Below, in pieces: positions 22,958-31,730 of a stretch of 48,520 nucleotides of DNA. A program made the translations under genes and the position numbers. Within the stretch, counting starts at the first letter, position 1, and the number at the start of each line of letters is the position of its first letter. The stretch covers positions 39,971 through 88,490 of the forward strand of contig CAJUPM010000007.1 of assembly GCA_910588425.1 (NCBI GenBank), in the 5' to 3' direction. This DNA is from an uncultured Christensenellaceae bacterium (lineage in GTDB: Bacteria; Bacillota; Clostridia; Christensenellales; Christensenellaceae). The notes below the pieces were generated by a model. That model worked only from the letters and a program-made list of their open reading frames with translations, did no database searches and had not been told where the DNA came from.

Positions 22958-23830
22958 TTAGTTATAGCGCTGTTTGCCCATATAGAAAAGCGCCAGCGTC
23001 CCCGGGCCGGAATGCGCGCCGATGACCGGGCCGACATAGTTGATGAGCACATTGTCGATCTTGAAATGCTCCATGATCATCGCCTTCAGGGCTTCGGCAT
23101 CCTCCAGGCAGTCGCCGTGGCTGATGAACACCGTCTGCCCGTCGGGATCCTTGATATCCTCCTTCATGCGGTTAAACATCTCGAGGATGGATTTTTTTCT
23201 GCCCTTCACTTTGAAATGCGGAATCAGGCGCCCGGCGTCGTCCACATCCAAAACAGGCTTGATTTGCAGCATGGTGCCAAAAAATGCGGAAGCCTTGGAG
23301 ATGCGCCCGCCCCGGCGCAGATGGTTGAGGTCGTCCACGGTAAACCAGTGGATGATGTTCTTCTTATTGGCTTCCACCCACTCGGCAACCTCCTGCAGGC
23401 TCTTGCCGGCTTTTTTCATCTGGACGGCGTAATCCACCAATAATCCCTGCCCCAGAGAAGCGCAGAGCGAATCGATGACGGTCAGCTTGCCGGGGTATTT
23501 CCCATTCAACTCCTCGGCGGCTGCCTGGGCATTCTGATAGCTGCCCGAAAGCGCAGAAGAGAATTCGATGTGCAAAATATCCACGCCCTTTTCCAGATAG
23601 GGAATGAAGCCCGCCTCGAATGCGGCGCGGTTGATCATGGAAGTTGTGGAATCAATGCCTGAGCGCAGATTGGCGTAAAAATCCTTCACAGGCATATCTT
23701 CGCCAAAATTATCCCGATATTCCTTGCCCTCCATATCGAAGGAGAAGGAGAAAAAGAGCAGATTGTTTTGCTCGATATACCACTTTGGCAGATCCGTGGT
23801 CGAGCTGGTGGAGAGCAGGTATTCGCTCAT
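22958..23830 (-). CDS. DegV-family fatty-acid-binding protein
   Basis: The 290-aa two-domain cytoplasmic protein binds a fatty acid and presents it to fatty-acid kinase (FakB role). Family landmarks are LLSTSSTTDLP (Asp for the ligand head group), DSTTSMINRAAF, EFSSALSGSYQNA, VIDSLCASLGQG, DDLNHLRRGGRIS and a C-terminal VGPVIGAHSGPGTLALFY. ATG at 23830 with AGGAGG upstream is preferred over a longer frame to 23869. No fakA is nearby. Confidence 0.93.
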   Translation of the reverse strand: MSEYLLSTSSTTDLPKWYIEQNNLLFFSFSFDMEGKEYRDNFGEDMPVKDFYANLRSGIDSTTSMINRAAFEAGFIPYLEKGVDILHIEFSSALSGSYQNAQAAAEELNGKYPGKLTVIDSLCASLGQGLLVDYAVQMKKAGKSLQEVAEWVEANKKNIIHWFTVDDLNHLRRGGRISKASAFFGTMLQIKPVLDVDDAGRLIPHFKVKGRKKSILEMFNRMKEDIKDPDGQTVFISHGDCLEDAEALKAMIMEHFKIDNVLINYVGPVIGAHSGPGTLALFYMGKQRYN

Positions 23831-24042
23831 AAAAGGGCCTCCTGGGCAAAATGTGAAATTTCTTTCCATTTATAGTATAATGATTTTAAAGGGCAATGGC
23901 AAGCAATTTTGGCGGCCGCTGCCCTTTGAATTAAAATGAAACATTGCAATTATAAAATTACTTTTCTTTTCAAAAAGAAAGCCAAACAAGAAAAAAACTT
24001 GTAAAATGTGCAGTTTTCCAAATTAAATTTTTCATTTTGCTC

Positions 24043-24071
24043 TTGTTTTATGCGGCTGATTCTGCTATGAT
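24043..24071 (+). promoter_or_regulatory. Promoter of the aminotransferase gene
   Basis: TTGTTT (24043-24048), 17 bp, TATGAT (24066-24071). It lies in an AT-rich divergent region (23831-24115) shared with degV. Confidence 0.6.
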
Positions 24072-24115
24072 AATAAAACGATGAGAAGAAAATGAAGGAA
24101 CACGGAGGCGCAGAC

Positions 24116-25306
24116 ATGCAAGTTTCAAATAAGGCACAGGCAATCAGCCCATCTCTCACACTGGGCATCAACGCACTTTCCAGCGAGCTTAGGGCGCAGG
24201 GGAAAGATGTGGTTGGATTTGGTGTTGGGGAGCCGGATTTTGATACGCCGGCCTATATCCGCCAGGCGGCCATCGAGGCGATTGAATCTGGAAAAACCAG
24301 GTATACGCCCGTCCCTGGCATCATGGAATTGCGGCAGGCCGCGTGCGACCGCTATGAGCATAAATATGGCCTGAAGTTTGCACCGGCGCAGGTGGTGGTC
24401 TCCAGCGGTGCGAAGGAATGCCTCTATAATGTTTTTCAAGTGATTTTAAACCCGGGAGATGAAGTCATCATCATCTCTCCCTATTGGCTGACTTACCCAG
24501 AGCAGGTCAAAATGGCGGGGGGCGTGCCGGTTTTCGTGCAGGCCCGGGAGGAAAACGACTTCCAGCCGGATTTGGCAGATTTGGAAAAGGCAGTCAGCCC
24601 AAATACCCGCGCCATTATTCTGAATAACCCTTCCAACCCCTGCGGCAATGTCTACAGCCGGCAGGCGCTGGAGGAGATTGCGCAGTTTGCCAAAGCGCAC
24701 GATCTCTATATCATCTCGGATGAGATTTACGATGAACTGGTCTATGGCAAGCAGGCGCTTTCCATCGCCTCCATCTCCGAAGATGCCAAAGAGCGCGCCA
24801 TCATCATCAACGGAGCCAGCAAGGCCTATGCGATGACGGGCTGGCGCATCGGCTATCTCATCGCGCCGGCGCAGGTCGCCAAGCTCTGCGCCAGCTATCA
24901 GGGGCACAGCACGAGCAACGCCTGCTCCATCTCCCAGTATGCGACGCTGGCCGCCATGCGCGGGCCGCAGGAGGATATGGAAAAGATGGTCTCCATCTTT
25001 GCCCAGCGGGCACAGCTGATTTATGAGCTGATAAACGAGATTCCCGGCGTCTCCTGCCGGATGCCCCGGGGCGCATTCTATATCTTTGTGAATATCGCAG
25101 GGCTATACGGCAAGAAATACCATGGGCAAAAAATTTCCGGCTCCGTGCAGTTCTCAGAAGTCTTATTGCAGGAAAAGCTGGTGGCGGTTGTGCCGGGCGT
25201 GGCGTTTGGCGCAGACGGCTTCATCCGGCTCTCCTATGCAACCAGCGAAGAAAACATCAAAAAAGGCGTCTCCCGGCTGCGGGAGTTCTGCCAGGAGCTT
25301 GAATAG
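24116..25306 (+). CDS. Class I pyridoxal-phosphate aminotransferase (aspartate-aminotransferase-like)
   Basis: The 396-aa fold-type I enzyme transfers amino groups between amino acids and 2-oxoacids. Landmarks are GFGVGEPDFDTP, TRYTPVPGIMELR, NNPSNPCGNVY (substrate-binding Asn), SDEIYDELVYG and the PLP lysine in NGASKAYAMTGWRIGY. The Arg in DGFIRLSYAT binds the substrate carboxylate. It is closest in pattern to the AspB/1-gamma subgroup. GGAGGCGCAGAC precedes the ATG at 24116. It is monocistronic, ending at a terminator 7 bp after the stop. Confidence 0.94.
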   Translation: MQVSNKAQAISPSLTLGINALSSELRAQGKDVVGFGVGEPDFDTPAYIRQAAIEAIESGKTRYTPVPGIMELRQAACDRYEHKYGLKFAPAQVVVSSGAKECLYNVFQVILNPGDEVIIISPYWLTYPEQVKMAGGVPVFVQAREENDFQPDLADLEKAVSPNTRAIILNNPSNPCGNVYSRQALEEIAQFAKAHDLYIISDEIYDELVYGKQALSIASISEDAKERAIIINGASKAYAMTGWRIGYLIAPAQVAKLCASYQGHSTSNACSISQYATLAAMRGPQEDMEKMVSIFAQRAQLIYELINEIPGVSCRMPRGAFYIFVNIAGLYGKKYHGQKISGSVQFSEVLLQEKLVAVVPGVAFGADGFIRLSYATSEENIKKGVSRLREFCQELE

Positions 25307-25312
25307 AATGGG

Positions 25313-25345
25313 AAAAAGGCTGCAGCATTTCCTGCAGCTTTTTTA
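25313..25345 (+). terminator. Terminator of the aminotransferase gene
   Basis: GGCTGCAG / CTGCAGC(T) around CATTTC is followed by a T-run. Confidence 0.85.
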
Positions 25346-25448
25346 TAAACAGAAGGCAGCCGCTGGAATTTGGAGGACGCGCCAGTTTGCGCAAGTCTCC
25401 AGGCGCGGTGATATAAAATTTTCATTTTAAGAGAAACGAGGTGCAGAG

Positions 25449-26846
25449 TTGGAAAAACAGTATCGACGCACAAACCTATTGCAGGAAAATGACTACCACT
25501 ACACGCTTCAGGATGTGGAGCAGCCTGTGCTGTTCCGGGATGTTTTCCCCTATGACCAGATCCCCAAAACGCGGTTCAACCACCGCGTCGTGCCGCAGTA
25601 TGTGCCGGATGAGATCTGGATTACGGACACGACCTTCCGGGATGGGCAGCAGGCCATGGCGCCTTTTACTCCAAAGCAGATCCGGGATCTCTACCAGCTG
25701 ATGCACCGGCTGGGCGGGGAAAACGGCATCATCCGGCAGAGCGAGTTTTTTGTCTATACCGAAAAAGACCGGGAGGCCCTGGCGCTTTGCCAGGATCTGG
25801 GCTATGAATTCCCCGAAATTACAACCTGGATCCGCGCCAGCAAGAAGGATTTTGAGCTGGTGAAAAACCTGGGCATCAAGGAGACGGGCATTTTGGTCTC
25901 CTGCTCGGATTACCACATCTTCAATAAGATGGGGTTGACGAGAAAACAGGCGATGGATAAATACCTGGGCATCGTCAAAGATGCGCTGGCGCTGGGCATT
26001 CGGCCGCGCTGCCACTTTGAGGATATTACCCGGGCGGATTTCTACGGCTTTGTCGTCCCCTTTGCCAACGAGCTCATGCGGCTCATGGCGGATGCGAAAA
26101 TCCCGATCAAGATTCGCATGTGCGATACCATGGGCTATGGCGTGCCCTATCCGGGCGCGGCGCTGCCCCGCAGCGTGCCCGGCATCGTCTATGGTCTGCG
26201 CTTCTATTCGGGCGTGCCTTCCGATCTGCTCGAATGGCATGGGCATAATGATTTCTATAAGGTGGAAGTCAACGCGGCGACGGCCTGGATGTATGGCGCG
26301 GCCTCGGTCAACTGCTCGCTGCTGGGCATTGGCGAGCGCACGGGCAACTGCCCGCTGGAGGCCATGGCCATCGAATATGCCGAGCTGCGCGGGCGCACGG
26401 ACGGCATGGATCTCTCGGTCATCACAGAGATCGCCGATTATTTCGAGCAGGAAATTGGCTATCATATCGATCCGCGCACGCCTTTTGTGGGCGAGCATTT
26501 CAATGCCACCCGGGCGGGCATCCATGCCGACGGCATGATGAAGGACGAGGAGATCTACAATATCTTCGATACGGATAAGATTTTAAACAACCCGGCTAAG
26601 GTTCTGATCGGCGAGCATTCGGGCGCTGCGGGCATCGCGCATTGGCTGAACACCACGTTCCGGCTGCCCGAGGGCAAGAAGGTGGATAAGCGGGGCGCGC
26701 TGGTGGACGGCATCCGCAAGGCCATCGATGCGGAATACCAAAAAGGCCGCAACACGACCTTCTCGGATGCGGAGCTTCTGGCCATGGCAAAGGCTGTGGA
26801 TGCGCAGGCTGTTGCCGAAATGGAAGCAATCCGCAAAGGAAAATAG
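25449..26846 (+). CDS. HMGL-like acyltransferase, candidate (Re)-citrate synthase
   Basis: The 465-aa enzyme belongs to the isopropylmalate/homocitrate synthase superfamily. The N-terminal catalytic TIM barrel has WITDTTFRDGQQAM (metal Asp and catalytic Arg-Asp), CHFEDITRADFYGFV, RMCDTMGYGVPYPGA, EWHGHNDFYK (metal HxH) and LLGIGERTGNCPLEA. A shorter helical C-terminal region contains PFVGEHFNATRAGIHADG. It lacks the C-terminal LeuA allosteric domain. The N-terminal extension (VLFRDVFPYDQIPKTRFNHR) and length resemble the Re-citrate synthase described in Clostridium kluyveri, often misannotated as isopropylmalate synthase. A TTG start follows GAGGTG. No leucine or lysine genes are adjacent. 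Confidence 0.75.
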   Translation: MEKQYRRTNLLQENDYHYTLQDVEQPVLFRDVFPYDQIPKTRFNHRVVPQYVPDEIWITDTTFRDGQQAMAPFTPKQIRDLYQLMHRLGGENGIIRQSEFFVYTEKDREALALCQDLGYEFPEITTWIRASKKDFELVKNLGIKETGILVSCSDYHIFNKMGLTRKQAMDKYLGIVKDALALGIRPRCHFEDITRADFYGFVVPFANELMRLMADAKIPIKIRMCDTMGYGVPYPGAALPRSVPGIVYGLRFYSGVPSDLLEWHGHNDFYKVEVNAATAWMYGAASVNCSLLGIGERTGNCPLEAMAIEYAELRGRTDGMDLSVITEIADYFEQEIGYHIDPRTPFVGEHFNATRAGIHADGMMKDEEIYNIFDTDKILNNPAKVLIGEHSGAAGIAHWLNTTFRLPEGKKVDKRGALVDGIRKAIDAEYQKGRNTTFSDAELLAMAKAVDAQAVAEMEAIRKGK

Positions 26847-26881
26847 AAAAAGAGGCGAGCGCAATCCGCTTGCCTCTTTTT
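26847..26881 (+). terminator. Terminator of the Re-citrate-synthase-like gene
   Basis: AAAAAGAGGCGAGCG / CGCTTGCCTCTTTTT with one wobble. The T-run ends immediately before the ribosome site of the next small gene. Confidence 0.88.
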
Positions 26882-26895
26882 GGAGAGAGACACAC

Positions 26896-27291
26896 GTGCT
26901 AGACGATGCTTTTGCAAAAAACTGGATAACCGGGCTGATGCAGGGCGCTTCCCATCTCCCGCAAGAGGAGCGGTGTGCGCTGTTTCGCTGCTGCGCGGAA
27001 CGGTGTGCGCGCTCTTTTCCGCTTGCGCTTTATCAGCAGGCCGGCCAGAGGGCGGGGGAGAATAGTTCGGCGTTTTTCTCTCTGCTTGGAGAGAATGTGG
27101 GAATCCGGACGAGGGAAATCGTGCCGGGAAGGCAATATGAGATCGCATATGCTGTCTGCGGATGCGATTGGCACAGCGGCGGGTATACGGTCAGCGAGAT
27201 GCTTTGCGAATGCTCGCGCCAGGGCATCCTGTATTGCCTGGAGCAGGCGCTGCCCCGGCTGAAATGCAGGGTAACCAGAAATCGATTTTGA
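26896..27291 (+). CDS. Uncharacterised cysteine-rich protein
   Basis: The 131-aa protein starts at GTG 26896, with GGAGAGAG 7 bp upstream. I do not recognise the family. It has ten Cys, grouped as ERCALFRCCAERCARS near residues 28-43, a VCGCDW pair, a LCECS pair and single Cys in YCLEQ and KCRV. Metal or Fe-S binding is therefore possible. The composition is soluble, without signal or membrane segment. Codon use matches its neighbours, which argues for a real gene. It begins 14 bp after a strong terminator, so it needs read-through or a promoter inside the upstream gene. No terminator follows. Confidence 0.55.
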   Translation: MLDDAFAKNWITGLMQGASHLPQEERCALFRCCAERCARSFPLALYQQAGQRAGENSSAFFSLLGENVGIRTREIVPGRQYEIAYAVCGCDWHSGGYTVSEMLCECSRQGILYCLEQALPRLKCRVTRNRF

Positions 27292-27369
27292 CAGGCGGGG
27301 ATTGCTGCCGGTTTCTGGTGGAAATTGAGGGAGCGAAATAGGCTTTGGCGGGAAAAGGGGCAACTGCGA

Positions 27370-27398
27370 TTGACGCAGGCGCGCTTTCCCGCTATACT
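27370..27398 (+). promoter_or_regulatory. Promoter of the Lrp-aminotransferase operon
   Basis: TTGACG (27370-27375), 17 bp, TATACT (27393-27398). Lrp-type regulators usually bind their own promoter; I see no clear palindrome here. Confidence 0.78.
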
Positions 27399-27430
27399 TA
27401 TAACAAAAATTGACATAGGAGGGCGTTTTT

Positions 27431-27922
27431 ATGGAGCTGAAGAAAGAAATTCTCGAAATTCTGCGGGCAGATGCGAAGATTGAGAATAAAAACATCGCCG
27501 CGATGCTGGGAGCAACGGAGCAGGAAGTGGCGGCCGCCATCCGGGAAATGGAAGAAGCAGGCATTATTCTGCGCTACGGCATCACGGTCAATTCCGAGCT
27601 TTTGGGGGAGGATGCCCCGGCCGAAGCGCTGATTGAGATAAAAGTTGCGCCAAAGCTGGATTTCGGATACGACGATATTGCCCGGCGCATCGATAAGTTT
27701 CCGGAAGTCAAATCGCTGTATCTGATGTCTGGCCGGTGCGATCTAGCCATTCGGGTGGAATGCAAAGCCATGAAGGATATCTCCAAATTCGTCTGGGAAA
27801 AGCTCTCTGTGCTCGAGGGTGTAACCAGCACGGAGACGCTGTTTATCATGCGCAAATACAAGGAAAACGGCGAGGTTTTGGTGGGCGAGGAGAAGGAAGA
27901 AAGATTGGTGGTGACGCCGTGA
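27431..27922 (+). CDS. Lrp/AsnC-family transcriptional regulator
   Basis: The 163-aa protein has an N-terminal helix-turn-helix (about 1-50: EILRADAKIENKNIAAMLGATEQEVAAAIREMEEAGII) and a C-terminal RAM/AsnC ligand-binding domain (about 65-150) that usually binds amino acids. AGGAGGGCG precedes the ATG. Its TGA overlaps the GTG of the next gene (GTGA, 27919-27922). This coupling implies it regulates the downstream aminotransferase in response to an amino acid (inference from arrangement). Confidence 0.93.
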   Translation: MELKKEILEILRADAKIENKNIAAMLGATEQEVAAAIREMEEAGIILRYGITVNSELLGEDAPAEALIEIKVAPKLDFGYDDIARRIDKFPEVKSLYLMSGRCDLAIRVECKAMKDISKFVWEKLSVLEGVTSTETLFIMRKYKENGEVLVGEEKEERLVVTP

Positions 27923-29091
27923 ACAGGGAAACGCTCGTGGCTTCGCATATCGCGGCGGTGCCGCCTTCGGGCATCCGCAAGTTTTTCGATATTGCGAGCG
28001 ATATGAAAAATGTCATCTCGCTCTCGGTGGGCGAGCCGGATTTCGTCACCCCGTGGAACGTGCGGGCGGCGGCCATCAGCTCCATCGAGCAGGGGCGCAC
28101 GCACTATACTTCCAACCACGGTATGCCCGAACTGCGGAGCCTCATTGAAAAATACCTGGCTTCGCGCTACAATGTGCACTATCCCGCCAGCCAGATTCTC
28201 GTAACCGTCGGGGCCAGCGAGGCGCTGGATCTGGCGTTTCGGGCGCTCATCGAGCCGGGGGACGAGGTGCTGATTCCGGCGCCCTCCTATGTCTCCTATG
28301 AGCCGGGCGTGGCTTTCTGCCATGGCGTGCCCGTCGCCGTCGAGACGGGCGAAGCCGAGGATTTCACGCTGACGCCCGAGCAGATTGAACGGGCCGTTAC
28401 GCCGAGAACCAAGGCTATCGTCATCCCCTATCCCAACAACCCCACCGGCGCCATCATGACGCGCGAACAGCTGGATGCCATCCGCCCGGTGATTTTGAAG
28501 CACGATTTGTTTGTCATCGCCGATGAGATCTATTCCGAGCTGACGTACGGCGGCAGGCATGCTTCCTTTGCCGAGGGCATGGAGGAGCGGACGCTGCTCA
28601 TCAACGGGTTTTCCAAGGCCTTTGCCATGACGGGCTGGCGGCTGGGCTATGCCTGCGGGCCGGCGGATGTCATCGCGGCGATGGTCAAAATCCACCAGTA
28701 TACCATGCTGTGCGCGCCGATCATGAGCCAGGTGGCCGGCATCGAGGCGCTGAAGGATGAGATGGAGAGCGGCTTCCCGCAGGTGGCGGATATGGTGCGC
28801 AACTATAACCGGCGGCGGACGCTGGTCGTCGAGAGCTTCCGGGAGATGGGGCTCTCCTGCTTCGAGCCCAGAGGCGCGTTCTATGCTTTTCCGAGCATCA
28901 AGAGCACGGGGCTTTCCTCCGAGGAATTCTGCAAGCGGCTGATTTTTGAAAAGAGCGTCGCCTGCGTGCCCGGGACGGCCTTCGGGCAGAGCGGCGAGGG
29001 CTATATCCGCTGCTCCTATGCGGCCTCGACGGAAAACATCATCGAAGCATTAAAACGGATACGGGAGTTTGTAGAGGCGTGCAAAAACTAG
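27919..29091 (+). CDS. Class I pyridoxal-phosphate aminotransferase (second in window)
   Basis: The 390-aa fold-type I enzyme shows SLSVGEPDFVTPWNVR, THYTSNHGMPELR, YPNNPTGAIM, ADEIYSELTYGG, the PLP lysine in NGFSKAFAMTGWRLGY and the carboxylate-binding Arg in EGYIRCSYA. It is a paralogue of the enzyme at 24116 but clearly diverged. GTG start, overlapping the Lrp gene by 4 bp. The HAD gene begins 13 bp before its stop. Substrate unknown; aromatic or branched-chain amino acids are plausible given the Lrp partner. Confidence 0.93.
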   Translation: MNRETLVASHIAAVPPSGIRKFFDIASDMKNVISLSVGEPDFVTPWNVRAAAISSIEQGRTHYTSNHGMPELRSLIEKYLASRYNVHYPASQILVTVGASEALDLAFRALIEPGDEVLIPAPSYVSYEPGVAFCHGVPVAVETGEAEDFTLTPEQIERAVTPRTKAIVIPYPNNPTGAIMTREQLDAIRPVILKHDLFVIADEIYSELTYGGRHASFAEGMEERTLLINGFSKAFAMTGWRLGYACGPADVIAAMVKIHQYTMLCAPIMSQVAGIEALKDEMESGFPQVADMVRNYNRRRTLVVESFREMGLSCFEPRGAFYAFPSIKSTGLSSEEFCKRLIFEKSVACVPGTAFGQSGEGYIRCSYAASTENIIEALKRIREFVEACKN

Positions 29092-29909
29092 AGCAAATAA
29101 AACTGCTGGCCATCGATATGGACGGCACACTGGTAACATCCAAAAAGGAGATCACGCCCCGCACGGCAGACGCCCTGCGCGCCGCAATGCAAAAGGGCAT
29201 CGAGATTTCCATCGCGACTGGCCGGTATACGACGTACCTTTTCGATATTCTGCGGCCGCTGGGCATTACGGGCCCGGCAGTGATGGGCAACGGCGCGGCA
29301 GTGATGGATGAAAACAAAGTGTATTTTCACTCGCTGATCTCAGAGGCGGATCTGCGACAGATCTCCGCCCTTTGCCAAAAGGAGAGGGCGGCGCTGTTTG
29401 TCAACGTTGAGGGATACACCTGCTGCCTGGATAACGATTACACCATGCAGGCCGCCCGGCACTGGGCCGCGGATCGCCCGGATAACGATATTATGGCGAC
29501 CCTGCATTTCTATCAGGATCCGGAAAAACTGCTGGCGGATGTCATCGGCAAAACGGGCAAGCTCATCGTTCTGCATTTTGAGGAAAAGCGCGCCCGGGAG
29601 CTCATCGAGATTTTCAAAAGACAGAGCAATCTGGGTGTGGTCTATTCCGAGTTCGGGCATATCGACCTGGCAAATCCCGGGCTGACCAAGCTTTCCGGGC
29701 TCAAAATGGTGATGGAAATGAAAGGGCTGAAGCCAGAGCAGGTGATGGCATTTGGCGATGGTGAAAACGACATCGAGATGATCGAGTATGCCGGCTTTGG
29801 CGTGGCCATGGGCAATGCGTGCCCTGGAGCCAAGGCCGAGGCAGACTATGTCGCGCCGGGCAACGACGAGGACGGCGTCGCCAAAACCATCGAGGAATTC
29901 CTGTTATAG
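29079..29909 (+). CDS. Cof-type HAD-superfamily phosphatase
   Basis: The 276-aa hydrolase of the HAD IIB (Cof) group has motif I LAIDMDGTLV (nucleophile D13, acid D15) and motif II SIATGR. A C2 cap occupies about 80-190, and motif IV reads MAFGDGENDIEMIEYAG with GNACPGAK after it. Such enzymes dephosphorylate sugar phosphates, FMN or PLP. The GTG start lies inside the end of the aminotransferase gene (13-bp overlap), so it is translated from the same message. Confidence 0.92.
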   Translation: MQKLEQIKLLAIDMDGTLVTSKKEITPRTADALRAAMQKGIEISIATGRYTTYLFDILRPLGITGPAVMGNGAAVMDENKVYFHSLISEADLRQISALCQKERAALFVNVEGYTCCLDNDYTMQAARHWAADRPDNDIMATLHFYQDPEKLLADVIGKTGKLIVLHFEEKRARELIEIFKRQSNLGVVYSEFGHIDLANPGLTKLSGLKMVMEMKGLKPEQVMAFGDGENDIEMIEYAGFGVAMGNACPGAKAEADYVAPGNDEDGVAKTIEEFLL

Positions 29910-29919
29910 GAGGCAGATT

Positions 29920-31086
29920 TTGGAGAAAGTAGCGCTTGTTTCCTGCGCGGATTATGAGAAGAAGACGGTAGACAGGGCTTTGGACGAAGCCCTGTCTTTG
30001 CTTGGCGGGCTGGAGCAGTGGGTCCGGCCGGGCATGAGGGTGGCGATCAAGCCCAATCTGGTGCATAAAAGCAGGCCGGAGCAGTGCGCGGTAACGCACC
30101 CGGCCATCGTCGCGGCAGTGGCCCGGCGGGTAATTGCCCTGGGGGCGGAGGCGGTGCTGGCCGAAAGCCCGGGCGGGGTGTATAACCAAAGCGTGCTCAA
30201 AGGGGTTTATGCGGCATCCGGTATGCAGGAAGCCGCCCGGCAGACGGGTATGCAGCTCAATTTCGACTGCAGCCAGCAGACGGTGCACAGCGAGCAGGCG
30301 GCGGTTTACCGGGAAATGCCAATTCTAACGCCGCTGGCTCAGGCAGATCTCATCATCAACATCGCCAAGCTCAAAAGCCATACGCTGACCGTCTATTCCG
30401 GCGCAACCAAGAATTTATACGGCGCAATTCCGGGGCTGGTCAAAGCCGAACTGCATTTCCGCTTTCAGAGCCGGGAGGCTTTTGCGGATATGCTGGTGGA
30501 TATTGCTCAGGCGGTCGCGCCCCAGCTTTCCATCATCGACGGCGTCTGGGGCATGGAAGGGGAGGGCCCGGGCACGGGCGATCCCCGGCATATGGGCGTG
30601 ATTCTGGCTTCGGCATCGCCCTATGCGGCGGACGATGCGGCAGTGCGGCTTCTGGGCTTTGAGCGCGGGGAAATCCCGGTGCTGGCCGCGGCGGAAAAAC
30701 GCGGATTGCTGGGGCAGGTGCAGGTCGCCGGGGAGAAGATAGAAGATCATCTGGTAGAAGCGTTCGTCCGGGCCAGCGATTCGGATGGCAGCCTGGCCGG
30801 GGCAAAGCTGCCCGGCTGGCTCGCACGGCCGATTTCGCGCTGGCTGGCGCTCAAGCCCAAAATCGTGGCAAAGCGGTGCGTGGGCTGCGGCATCTGCGTT
30901 AAGGTCTGCCCGGCGCATGTGATAAAGATAAAAGGCGGCAAAGCCCATATCGCAAAGAAAAACTGCATTCGGTGCTTTTGCTGTATGGAGTTCTGCCCCA
31001 AAAAGGCCGTCGTGCCCTATCGCCCCTGGCTGTTCCGGGCGGCCATCGCGCTGACCAGCGGAAGGAAGGGGGAGAAACATGCTTAA
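29920..31086 (+). CDS. DUF362 protein with a C-terminal two-cluster ferredoxin domain
   Basis: The 388-aa protein has an N-terminal DUF362 domain (about 1-300) with VRPGMRVAIKPNLVHKSRPEQCAVTHP, LAESPGG, NIAKLKSHTLTVYSGATKNLYG and IDGVWGMEGEGPGTGDPRHMG. A bacterial ferredoxin domain follows (about 318-365) with CVGCGICVKVCP and CIRCFCCMEFCP, which would hold two 4Fe-4S clusters. Its role is unknown; an electron-transfer or metal-linked redox function is inferred. A TTG start after ATAGGAGGC is chosen; the longer frame runs inside the HAD gene. It overlaps trmL by 8 bp. Confidence 0.9.
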   Translation: MEKVALVSCADYEKKTVDRALDEALSLLGGLEQWVRPGMRVAIKPNLVHKSRPEQCAVTHPAIVAAVARRVIALGAEAVLAESPGGVYNQSVLKGVYAASGMQEAARQTGMQLNFDCSQQTVHSEQAAVYREMPILTPLAQADLIINIAKLKSHTLTVYSGATKNLYGAIPGLVKAELHFRFQSREAFADMLVDIAQAVAPQLSIIDGVWGMEGEGPGTGDPRHMGVILASASPYAADDAAVRLLGFERGEIPVLAAAEKRGLLGQVQVAGEKIEDHLVEAFVRASDSDGSLAGAKLPGWLARPISRWLALKPKIVAKRCVGCGICVKVCPAHVIKIKGGKAHIAKKNCIRCFCCMEFCPKKAVVPYRPWLFRAAIALTSGRKGEKHA

Positions 31087-31540
31087 TATCGTGTTAGTCG
31101 AGCCGGAGATTCCGGGCAATACGGGAAATATTTCCCGCACCTGCGCCATTTTGGGCGCGCACCTGCATCTCATCGAGCCGCTGGGCTTTTCCATCGATGA
31201 AAAACACCTGAAGCGGGCAGGGCTGGATTACTGGGATAAGCTGAAACTCACGGTTTACCCGGATCTCGATGCCTTTTATGCGCAAAACCCGAGCGGCGAT
31301 TTCTACTATTTCTCTACCAAAGCCAGCCGGACGTATACACAGGTGCGCTATCAGGAGCAGAGTTACCTTATTTTCGGCAAAGAGACAAAAGGGCTGCCCG
31401 AGGAGATTGTCTATGGCAACCCTGAGCGGGCCGTGCGCATTCCCATGCGGGAAGGGCTGCGCTCGCTGAATCTGGCCAACTCTGTGGCCATCGCGGCCTA
31501 TGAAGCGGCGCGGCAGATGGGTTTTCCGGGGCTGAGATAG
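31079..31540 (+). CDS. trmL: tRNA (cytidine/uridine-34-2'-O)-methyltransferase
   Basis: The 153-aa SPOUT methyltransferase modifies the wobble ribose of tRNA-Leu isoacceptors using SAM. It shows IVLVEPEIPGNTGNISRTCA at the N-terminus and the trefoil-knot region: YLIFGKETKGLPEE, RIPMREGLRSLNLANSVAIAAYEA. The length is typical of TrmL/YibK. The start overlaps the DUF362 gene by 8 bp with GGAAGGAAGGGGGAG upstream. It is the last gene of the Lrp operon, ended by a terminator at 31544. Confidence 0.95.
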   Translation: MLNIVLVEPEIPGNTGNISRTCAILGAHLHLIEPLGFSIDEKHLKRAGLDYWDKLKLTVYPDLDAFYAQNPSGDFYYFSTKASRTYTQVRYQEQSYLIFGKETKGLPEEIVYGNPERAVRIPMREGLRSLNLANSVAIAAYEAARQMGFPGLR

Positions 31541-31543
31541 ATG

Positions 31544-31575
31544 CAAAAAGAAGGGGAGGCGCCCTTCTTTTTTTG
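31544..31575 (+). terminator. Terminator of the Lrp-trmL operon
   Basis: AAAAAGAAGGGG / (C)CCTTCTTTTTTT with a short GC-rich loop. Confidence 0.85.
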
Positions 31576-31730
31576 CGCGCCGCGTATTTCCCGGAAAAAG
31601 CGAAAAATTGGCGGGAAGTGGGGAGTACAGACGCCTCAAAAGCAATTTGGCGGAGAAAAGGAAAGCAATGCGAAACCTTCTGAAAGAAGAGTGGGGAAAT
31701 GTGCTCTTTTCATCATTTTGCAAAATATGG

